Below, piece by piece: positions 57,598 through 64,000 of a stretch of DNA of 64,000 nt. Numbering within the stretch: the first letter of the stretch is position 1; each line of letters opens with the position of its first letter. A program made the position numbers and the translations under genes. This DNA is from a virus. Under the pieces are notes generated by a model. That model was not told the origin of the DNA and did no database searches. It worked only from the letters and a program-made list of their open reading frames with translations. The DNA lies in IMG/VR virus record IMGVR_UViG_3300017969_000006, positions 1 through 64,000 of that record. The stretch is one strand, 5' to 3'.

Positions 57598-58902
57598 TTA
57601 TACGACGATAGCAACTCTTTTTCGCTGTGGCAACCCCAAACCTGTTAAATGTGTGAACGCCCCCACAGCAGAGTCGACTTGGTCATCATGTGGCGCGGCC
57701 TCCGGGAACGCCGATAACTCATCAAGCCATTCTGTTAACCATGGGGCGCGTACACATCTGACGTTGCCGTTGGCAACAGCAGCAGCAAATGGCCGTGCGC
57801 GCGTAACCTTGTCTCCAGTCGAACGGATTCCAGCAAAATCATAGCCAGACAGCACATATCGAGCATACTGATCGACAAGGGCCTTCCCTGATGAACCCGG
57901 CTCTTGCTCCATGCGAATCGCAACATGCCTTCCGTCTTCGTACGCCGTTTGAGCGATCAGTTGTTCAACCTTCTCGCCCTTGACCCTTGCTTTCTTTACA
58001 TCAAGGATGTATGCGATGCCCTGATCGAACAGCATCAACGTACCCACAGTCCAGTCAGGGTCCGGGTTGGACTGTGATGGTTCGGTGGCAGCCAAGTCCC
58101 AGAATCGAACAGCCCGGGCAGCAGATGAAATCTCAGGAACCTCATGCTGATCGAGAAGAACAACATTTTCACGTTCAAAAAGACTGCCAAGCGTAGTTGA
58201 CCACCAATCACCTTCTTCGAGCCGGCGTCGCTCAACAGGGTCAAGCGCTTGAAGGGTCTGTCTGTAGGAAGCAGCGTCGATACCCGGGTTGTCCGTCAAC
58301 TTCGACGGAACGAAAATCCGGTTGTGTTCGAGACCTTCAACAATGAATCGTTGCCGCACCCAGTTGGGCGCCGGGTTGGAAGCAGCCCTCATCCGTAGTG
58401 GCACCTTGGACAGGGGGCCGTTTGCTGGACGACGCAAACGCGAGAACATGTAGCGGTAGTCCGATTCGCGAATCTCGGTGACCTCGTCCATTCCGATAAA
58501 TTGAAATTCAGCACCCTTATAACGCAAATAGTCCTGCTGATTGTTCAAATACCCGAAAGATATGCGTGCGCCAGACGGGAAAACTGCCGTGTAGTTATTG
58601 GCGTTCCACCGAACGTCATCTTCGGCAGCAATCCAAGATTGGAAACGGTCCATGATTGCTCCGGGCAAAGCAAGGTCAGCGTAGGTGCGCCTAAACAGGA
58701 TTGCGCTATACCCGGGCACATCGACATATTGAAGTGCCGACATCAAAAGGGCCGAACTTTTACCGCCACCGGCCGCTCCGCCAAACAGGGCCTCGAGAGC
58801 GTACGTACGCAAAAAGACCTTTTGCGTCAACGATGCGGACTCTGGACAGTACAGCGCTTCCTTCGGCTGCAAATAATCTAAAACCTTTTGCCAATCTTCC
58901 AC
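57598..58902 (-). CDS. terL: Terminase large subunit
   Basis: A 434-residue packaging motor and nuclease. It starts at GTG 58902 with AAAGGT upstream. Walker A is GGAAGGGKS at 41-49, Walker B is FIGMDE at 135-140, and the ATPase coupling motif lies near MRAASNPAP. The nuclease domain has D269 in RFWDLAATE, IRMEQEPGSSGKALVDQY and DDQVDS near the end. It cuts and pumps the genome into the head. A small subunit was not recognised in the window. It is divergent from the portal gene, an unusual arrangement. Confidence 0.95.
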   Translation of the reverse strand: MEDWQKVLDYLQPKEALYCPESASLTQKVFLRTYALEALFGGAAGGGKSSALLMSALQYVDVPGYSAILFRRTYADLALPGAIMDRFQSWIAAEDDVRWNANNYTAVFPSGARISFGYLNNQQDYLRYKGAEFQFIGMDEVTEIRESDYRYMFSRLRRPANGPLSKVPLRMRAASNPAPNWVRQRFIVEGLEHNRIFVPSKLTDNPGIDAASYRQTLQALDPVERRRLEEGDWWSTTLGSLFERENVVLLDQHEVPEISSAARAVRFWDLAATEPSQSNPDPDWTVGTLMLFDQGIAYILDVKKARVKGEKVEQLIAQTAYEDGRHVAIRMEQEPGSSGKALVDQYARYVLSGYDFAGIRSTGDKVTRARPFAAAVANGNVRCVRAPWLTEWLDELSAFPEAAPHDDQVDSAVGAFTHLTGLGLPQRKRVAIVV

Positions 58903-58960
58903 TGAGAGACCTTTCGCGCTATTACCAGAATAGACGACAACGTTGCGCTATGTTGTGAGT
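58903..58960. promoter_or_regulatory. Divergent promoter region
   Basis: This 58-base gap separates the leftward terminase from the rightward membrane-protein and portal genes. It contains the 8-base palindrome CAACGTTG (58938-58945). Candidate -10 elements are weak on both strands (TATGTT rightward, TATTCT leftward). Divergent transcription implies promoters here or nearby. Confidence 0.3.
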
Positions 58961-59158
58961 ATGGCCGAGCAGATAAAAACGAAGTGGCGACGCATGCGTG
59001 AAAAAGTCAACCGCGTTAATGTTGCCAACCTTCTGATGCTATTATTTATAGTGTTTACCAGTATTGGTGTCGCTCTTGTCGCCCCTTCGGCGGGATGGGG
59101 TTTCATTGCTGCTGGTGTAACAAGCGGCATATTCGGCTATCTGCTGGGACTTGAATAA
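58961..59158 (+). CDS. Small two-segment membrane protein
   Basis: A 65-residue protein from ATG 58961 (a GTG at 58955 is possible). A basic start (EQIKTKWRRMREKVNR) precedes two hydrophobic segments, ANLLMLLFIVFTSIGVALVA and WGFIAAGVTSGIFGYLLG. Small membrane proteins of this type stand before the portal gene in several actinophages. A holin-like or packaging-site role is possible. It ends 2 bases before the portal start. Confidence 0.55.
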   Translation: MAEQIKTKWRRMREKVNRVNVANLLMLLFIVFTSIGVALVAPSAGWGFIAAGVTSGIFGYLLGLE

Positions 59159-59160
59159 GC

Positions 59161-61146
59161 ATGGCATGGAACTCCTTTGAAAAGAAGTCACTCAACAACA
59201 TTGAGTCGAAAGCCGCACGGGTGTCGGTCGGTGCGCCCATTGCCAACAACCCCAGTTACGCCGGAAAAGGTTACCGAGACCCTTGGGACATTGAACGTGC
59301 GTACAAAGAGGGGATGCAGAAAGTTGTCTGGGTATCGCGATGCATCGACGCGATTGCCGGCAACCAAGCGCGACTACCAGTAATTCTTCGGCAAAACAAT
59401 GATCCCGAAGGAAAGATCGTTACCAAAAAGAATCTTGGAAACGGCAGCATTCTCGACATCCTGAACACGAAGGCGAACGAAGGCGAAAACTCCTTCATCT
59501 TCCGTTACAGGCTTTCCGCCCAACTTCTGATGAGCACACGAGGTGCTTTCATTGAGAAGATTAGGGGGCGCGATGGTCGAATTATCGGGCTGAACTTGCT
59601 TCCCCCTCAGTACACGTCACCAATTCCTGACCCGAGGCGCTTCGTTGCTGGCTATGAAGTGCTCATGCCTAACGGCGAGAAAATCATCATGAAGCCAGAT
59701 GATGTCATTTGGATTCGCCGTCCGCACCCCATTGACCCATACCTGTCGATGACTCCAATGGAATCAGCAGGTATCGCGATCGAAATCGAAAACCTTGCGA
59801 AACTTTATAACCGCAACTATCTCATCAACGATGGCCGACCGGGTGGTCTCCTTGTTCTCAAGGGAGAAATCGACGAGGATGATAAAGATGAACTACGTAA
59901 TCGTTTCCGAGGAAATCTTGGACGCACCGGCGCAACAACGGTAATCGCCGCTGATGATGGTGTTGACTACGTCGACACCTCGTCGAGCCCCCGCGATGCT
60001 GCTTACATTCAGATGCGGCAAATCACGAAAGAAGAGATTCTCGCCTCCTTCGGCGTGCCTGAATCGGTCATCGGTAATGCTGCGGGTCGAACATTCTCGA
60101 ATGCTGCCGAGGAAATCCGAGTTTTCTGGATTGAGACGATGATGCCTCACTTGGAGCATCTTGCTCGAGGGCTGGACGAAGCAGACGAGAAGCATTATGT
60201 CGACTTCGACACCTCTGAAGTTCCGATCCTTGTGATTTACAAGCAGGAGCGGGAAAGATACCTGCTCGATGAACTCCAGCAAGGTCTCATCACCCCAAAT
60301 GAATACCGCGAGGCAACCGGTCGGAAAAAGGTGGAATCAGAACTTGCCGATTCCATGTTGATGAATCCCAACCTCACGCCTGTCGGAAACACAGAAAAAC
60401 CGATGCCCGGGCCAGAAGCGCAAATGGGTGGAGGGGCCCCCGGAATGCCGGGAGCGATGCCGGGAGCGATGCCCGGACAACCGGGAGAAACGCCAGCGGC
60501 AATGCCGCCGCAGCAGCCGGGCGCCGCACCGCTTGATCCAAACACCATGCAGGGCGCTATGGCGGCTGAGCAGGCTCCGATGGAAACAACTAACGTTGAG
60601 CCACCGGAAGGACAGTTGGCGGATCCGGCGTTCGGTAATGTGAATACCAAATCTGACATAGATGCCGATCTTGAGCGTTGGACTCAAATCCTTGAGCGGT
60701 CACTTGAAAGGCTTGTTGAGCGACAGCAGCGAGTTGTGCTTGAAAAAGTAAGTGGTCAGAAAGCGCGAAAAGCACTTGCCGAGGGAACAATCGATCCGGA
60801 CAGCGTAATGCCATTAGACGTCTGGACGAAGCAGTTGGAAGAAGACATTCTTCCTGTCTTGAACTCAATTATGAAGGACGGGCAGGGTTTTGATGTGAAG
60901 TCGGAAAATAACGACGACATGGTTGTTCATGCCAACGCTGCACTCAGTCGCATTAAAACTGTGGTTTCTGATACCCGCACGTTTTTGGATATTGAGATCA
61001 ATAAGTGTATGGCCATTCCAGACGGTGAATTGCGCCTGAAAGTGCTTCGTTCTGCGCTTACAGGGCATTTTGCCTATCTGATGGGCAAGAAGGTTAACGA
61101 GATTGCGACCGCAGAGGCTCGCAGGGCTTGGAAATTGGCCAAGTAG
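59161..61146 (+). CDS. Portal protein
   Basis: A 661-residue portal. The core (residues 30-420) has RDPWDIERAYKEGMQKVVWV, VSRCIDAIAGNQARLPVILR, FIEKIRGRDGRIIGLNLLPP, PDDVIWIRRPHPIDPYLSMT, and ITKEEILASFGVPESVIGNA with AAEEIRVFWIETMMPHLEHL, the HK97/SPP1-like portal pattern. Residues 415-480 are a Gly/Pro/Met-rich linker (GGGAPGMPGAMPGAMPGQPG), followed by a helical C-terminal domain. The portal ring is the DNA gate and nucleates head assembly. The long C-terminal extension is uncommon. Confidence 0.9.
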   Translation: MAWNSFEKKSLNNIESKAARVSVGAPIANNPSYAGKGYRDPWDIERAYKEGMQKVVWVSRCIDAIAGNQARLPVILRQNNDPEGKIVTKKNLGNGSILDILNTKANEGENSFIFRYRLSAQLLMSTRGAFIEKIRGRDGRIIGLNLLPPQYTSPIPDPRRFVAGYEVLMPNGEKIIMKPDDVIWIRRPHPIDPYLSMTPMESAGIAIEIENLAKLYNRNYLINDGRPGGLLVLKGEIDEDDKDELRNRFRGNLGRTGATTVIAADDGVDYVDTSSSPRDAAYIQMRQITKEEILASFGVPESVIGNAAGRTFSNAAEEIRVFWIETMMPHLEHLARGLDEADEKHYVDFDTSEVPILVIYKQERERYLLDELQQGLITPNEYREATGRKKVESELADSMLMNPNLTPVGNTEKPMPGPEAQMGGGAPGMPGAMPGAMPGQPGETPAAMPPQQPGAAPLDPNTMQGAMAAEQAPMETTNVEPPEGQLADPAFGNVNTKSDIDADLERWTQILERSLERLVERQQRVVLEKVSGQKARKALAEGTIDPDSVMPLDVWTKQLEEDILPVLNSIMKDGQGFDVKSENNDDMVVHANAALSRIKTVVSDTRTFLDIEINKCMAIPDGELRLKVLRSALTGHFAYLMGKKVNEIATAEARRAWKLAK

Positions 61147-61179
61147 CAGTTTACGTAAATAACTCGCAGTTTACGTAAA
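61146..61179. promoter_or_regulatory. Two palindromic direct repeats, candidate operator
   Basis: GCAGTTTACGTAAA occurs twice, at 61146-61159 and 61166-61179, exactly 20 bases apart. Each copy contains the perfect palindrome TTTACGTAAA. They lie in the portal-protease gap (the first begins at the last base of the portal stop codon). Twin sites two helical turns apart suggest a dimeric regulator. Weak -10-like TATATT is near 61231. Confidence 0.5.
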
Positions 61180-61256
61180 CCCTTTATTTTGCTCGTATTA
61201 GTTGCATTACGTCAACTACGCTTCGTTTATTATATTTAGTGTCGAAGGAGCGAAAA

Positions 61257-62939
61257 ATGCCCACTAACGAACTTACCGATCTCGAAATCAAAGCAGCGCC
61301 AGCCGGCCAGATGACCGTAAATCAGGCAAAAGGCATCGTCGAGGCTTTCGTTGCAGGAATTGGCAACAAAGACTCTGTGGGCGATATTTGCGCCTCGGGA
61401 GCGTTCAACGCGAGCCTTAAGCGCCGCAAGCCACGCGTGGTGTGGGGACACAACTGGAATGACCCAATCGGTAAAGTGCTTGAAATCTATGAGGTTCCGG
61501 CTACCGACCCCCGCCTTCCGGAAAAGATGAAACGTGCCGGAATCGGTGGACTTTACGCAAAAGTTCAGTTCAACCTCAACAGTGAAAAAGGACGCGAAGC
61601 GTTCGCAAATGTCCAATTTTTCGGTTTAGAGCAAGAATGGTCAATCGGATACAAAACGCTCGACGCCATTTTCGATCCCGCCAAGCAAGCGAATGTTCTC
61701 AAAGAAGTCGAACTTTACGAAGTCAGCCCAGTTCTTCATGGCGCAAACCAGTTGACGGGAACAATTTCCGTAAAAGCAGCGAAGCAGAAACTGCGCGACC
61801 CCAAGGGTGGGCTGACCGCCGCTGGGCGACGTCACTTCAACCAGACCGAAGGATCGAACCTCAAGCCGGGCGTTAAAGGTCCTGCTGATACGCCGCAAAA
61901 AATGCGTCGGAAAGGCTCGTTTCTGACTCGCTTCTTCACAAACCCATCCGGGCCAATGAAAAAGCCGGACGGCAAGCCGACTCGCCTCGCACTTTCAGCG
62001 GCTGCATGGGGCGAACCAGTTCCACAAAACCGCAGTGACGCAGCCAAACTCGCCGCAAAAGGACGTCGACTCCTTGAACGCTACGAGAATGCGAAGAAAA
62101 AAGATGCTGATTGGGACGAGGAGCAAATCGACTATACGGTCTTTGAGAACTTCTTCGCCGAGGATAACCCCGAGTTCAAAACGCTCGAAACTGACGAGGG
62201 ATTCTCTATTAACGATATTGAAATCGACGAGGTCGACGAAAAGGGCCACTACATGATGCGTATGGTTCCACGCAGAGCCCCAGAAAGCCCCCGCCGTGAC
62301 ATTTTCGCAGAAGGCGAAGCGCAATCCCTCAATGCGGAGAAGCGAAACGCCCTTGAAATGGAAATTGCTTCACGAACCCAGATGCCGATCAAACTCATTG
62401 AGGCGACGGAAAACTTGGCTGTCTTTGCTAAGAGTAAGCCAGATGGTACTAAGAAGTTTTACCGCCTTCCATACCACTGGGACACTGAAACCCAGCAATA
62501 CATGTTTGGCAAGCCAGAGCGCGTCGAGCCAGCGATGATGTGGCGCCCACGGAAGCCACGCGTCGTCGTCCCATCACAAATGCCGTCAATGCCGGTTGAA
62601 GTAAAGCCTCAAGGTGAAGGGCGAGGCGAGTACAACAACCCTGTAACCGTGAAGTTTGAAGAAGATGAGAAAAGCGCAATCGATCAAATGATGGAGTGGC
62701 TTGATGAATCTGAAGATGTCGAAATGAAGGAAGATGCTGTTCGCTTCATCATCGAATGCGACATGGAAGATGCCTTCAACGTGAAATCTGCATTCGACCC
62801 AATCTTCGATTACTACAAAGTTGACGTCGAAGTTACTGAAGATGGAATTGAAGTTCTGTCAGAGGCTTCTGACGACTTCTTGAATGCCATTGCGGTTGCT
62901 TCCAAATCGATCTTCGGGGAGACCGAAAAAAAAGTCTGA
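61257..62939 (+). CDS. Prohead maturation protease with DUF6321-like insert
   Basis: A 560-residue protein from ATG 61257, with GAAGGAG upstream; a GTG at 61239 lies before that site. Residues 1-170 are a U35/S78-type prohead protease: MTVNQAKGIVEAFVAGIGNK, H65 in VVWGHNWNDPIG, S129 in EWSIGYK and LYEVSPVL. Residues about 172-275 (GGLTAAGRRHFNQTEGSNLK, MRRKGSFLTRFFTNPSGPM, RLALSAAAWGEPVPQNRSDA) match DUF6321. Residues 280-560 are a further mixed domain. The frame ends GAA AAA AAA GTC TGA at a strong frameshift site, so a longer product is expected as well. Confidence 0.85.
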   Translation: MPTNELTDLEIKAAPAGQMTVNQAKGIVEAFVAGIGNKDSVGDICASGAFNASLKRRKPRVVWGHNWNDPIGKVLEIYEVPATDPRLPEKMKRAGIGGLYAKVQFNLNSEKGREAFANVQFFGLEQEWSIGYKTLDAIFDPAKQANVLKEVELYEVSPVLHGANQLTGTISVKAAKQKLRDPKGGLTAAGRRHFNQTEGSNLKPGVKGPADTPQKMRRKGSFLTRFFTNPSGPMKKPDGKPTRLALSAAAWGEPVPQNRSDAAKLAAKGRRLLERYENAKKKDADWDEEQIDYTVFENFFAEDNPEFKTLETDEGFSINDIEIDEVDEKGHYMMRMVPRRAPESPRRDIFAEGEAQSLNAEKRNALEMEIASRTQMPIKLIEATENLAVFAKSKPDGTKKFYRLPYHWDTETQQYMFGKPERVEPAMMWRPRKPRVVVPSQMPSMPVEVKPQGEGRGEYNNPVTVKFEEDEKSAIDQMMEWLDESEDVEMKEDAVRFIIECDMEDAFNVKSAFDPIFDYYKVDVEVTEDGIEVLSEASDDFLNAIAVASKSIFGETEKKV

Positions 62940-62965
62940 GGGGTCGCGCTCAAAGTTTCGACCCC
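62927..62965 (+). promoter_or_regulatory. Programmed -1 frameshift signal
   Basis: A canonical slippery heptamer, A AAA AAA (62927-62933 in frame), is followed by a 6-base spacer (GTCTGA, including the stop) and a perfect 7-bp stem: GGGGTCG (62940-62946) with CGACCCC (62959-62965) around a 12-base loop. Spacing and structure match established -1 frameshift signals. The next frame is open to the window end and has no usual start codon before 63086. Confidence 0.8.
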
Positions 62966-64000
62966 AACGCTGTAGATGGTGACGAGGACGGTCTCGTTCA
63001 GGAGGGCACCCCCTTCGAGCGTCCAGCCACACCCAATGTCGCTCGCGCCCTTAGGAGCGCCACAAGTTCCGCCGGATTCGACGGGATGAAACGCGACGAT
63101 ATGGCGAAAATGCGTTCAGAAGAATTCAACGAGGCGGTACAGAAACAGTTCGAAAAAGCAAAGGAACTGAGGGCCGAACTGTACGAGAAATATCCAAAAC
63201 TGGATGCGATGCTTGCAGCGCAGCAGATTGCGACCGTCACTTCAGTTCGCACCGGTCAGGACATCCGTGAAGAAGATGTCATGGAAGAACTTCAAGATCT
63301 GCTGAAGATCGATAGCGACGAAATCGACGACCTAGCAGACATCATCGCCAGTACACGATTCAGCCAAGACCTCCTCGAAGCGGACGAAGCGCAAATGTCA
63401 ATTTCTCGCGCTCGAGATTTCGTTGAGGAAACAACTGAGGACATGGGGAACATCTCGCTCGCAATCACCGACATGGAAGAAGACGTAGAAACCGCTCTTG
63501 ACCGAATCAAGAAAGAACTTGACGGCATGGAGATTTCTACAGGGCAATTCAAAGATCTTGCTGAATCCGATGACCGTGCCGACGCAACCCGCAGGCTACT
63601 CACTGATTTGATTGACGACCGAGAAGAACTTGAGCAACAGATTCCTCAAATGGGCTACCTTCTTGAAGATTACGACGAGGTCAAGGAGATGCGCGATCAA
63701 CTCAAAGACCTCGTAGATGAACTCGAAGAACTTTCAAGTGGACCTGTTGAATCTAGGGAGCGGGGACGAGATCTGCTTAAGCAAGGTTTCCTGAACGCTG
63801 ACTCACTAAACACGGGGTACGACGAAGACAAGTTTCGTGAGATGCTTGGAAAGTTCCGCAAGACAAAGACTTACGAGCGTGCCACCGAAGGGATGACAAT
63901 CGTCCGCAAGCGCAGTATTCCAAAATCTGAACCCGTTGCTGACAGCGACGCCGCAAGGGACATTCATGGACTTGGAAAGCGCAGCATCATCAACATCCCG
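62933..64000 (+). CDS. Protease frameshift extension, acidic coiled coil (partial)
   Basis: The -1 frame after the slip is open for 356 codons to the right edge. It begins SLRGRAQSFDPNAVDGDEDG, then LVQEGTPFERPATPNVARAL, a sequence I associate with capsid-maturation polyproteins of actinophages. After this it is a long, acidic, helical region (KMRSEEFNEAVQKQFEKAKE, EELQDLLKIDSDEIDDLADI, MEEDVETALDRIKKELDGME, MRDQLKDLVDELEELSSG), like a scaffold. No ATG, GTG or TTG exists in frame from the last upstream stop (62870) to ATG 63086, which lies after the conserved motif. It is therefore expected to be made as a fusion with the protease. A homopolymer error in the eight-A run is the alternative. 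Confidence 0.75.

Noticed and set aside
63086-64000. Independent gene starting at ATG 63086 instead of a frameshift product
   Set aside because: It would leave the conserved DPNAVDGDEDGLVQEGTPFERP region untranslated, and no clear ribosome-binding site precedes this ATG. It cannot be fully excluded as an internal start.
1-64000. tRNA genes, integrase, transposase
   Set aside because: None was recognised on reading both strands; a covariance-model scan for tRNAs would be needed to exclude short RNA genes with certainty.

Overview
The window reads as part of a double-stranded DNA phage with a contractile tail (myovirus morphology): it carries a tail sheath, tail tube, baseplate proteins of the gp25/gpW and gpJ type, a tape-measure protein, a large terminase and a portal. 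The host is probably an actinobacterium, perhaps aquatic. This is inferred from an r1t-type holin, a HG..Y..GCKCEAC protein, a thyX gene, and a DPNAVDGDEDGLVQEGTPFERP-type segment after the prohead protease, all of which I associate with actinophages. The phage itself cannot be named from sequence alone. No tRNA, integrase, CRISPR array or insertion sequence was recognised, and no stretch over 300 bases lacks a gene.

Layout. 1-3313 (minus): a secreted-protein fragment, a small protein, and two related glycine-rich adhesin/fibre proteins, one with collagen-like Gly-Asn-Pro triplets and a histidine-rich middle. 3346-21158 (mostly minus, with a plus-strand island at 11781-14814): an accessory block holding eleven putative Fe(II)/2-oxoglutarate oxygenases plus one degenerate relative, a tryptophan-halogenase-like flavoprotein, a glutathione-peroxidase-like protein, two DUF6065-like proteins, a lone Rossmann domain, two methyltransferase-like proteins and a family of very small proteins. 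21191-31346 (minus): tail fibres, including a 179-residue protein ending in 23 FPPx tetrapeptides and a 1944-residue fibre, plus the holin. 31368-49679 (minus): baseplate, spike, hub, tape measure, frameshifted tail chaperone, tube, sheath and head-tail connectors. 49744-57565 (minus): ParB-like and PAPS-reductase-like genes, thyX, dCMP deaminase, RuvC-like resolvase, HNH nuclease, RecB/Cas4-like nuclease and Rad52-like annealing protein. 57598-58902 (minus): large terminase. 58961-64000 (plus): membrane protein, portal, and a prohead protease whose reading frame appears to continue by -1 frameshifting into an acidic coiled-coil extension that runs off the window.

How the parts may work together. 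The structural genes form a nearly complete tail module ordered from connectors to fibres. Recombination and nucleotide genes sit between the terminase and the connectors. The oxygenase block is flanked on both sides by fibre genes rich in X-Pro-Gly and Pro-Pro repeats. Since prolyl-4-hydroxylase-type enzymes act on such sequences, the most interesting hypothesis is that the phage hydroxylates (and possibly halogenates or oxidises) its own fibres. The alternative is that the block makes or modifies a small molecule or host surface peptide. Nothing in the sequence proves either.
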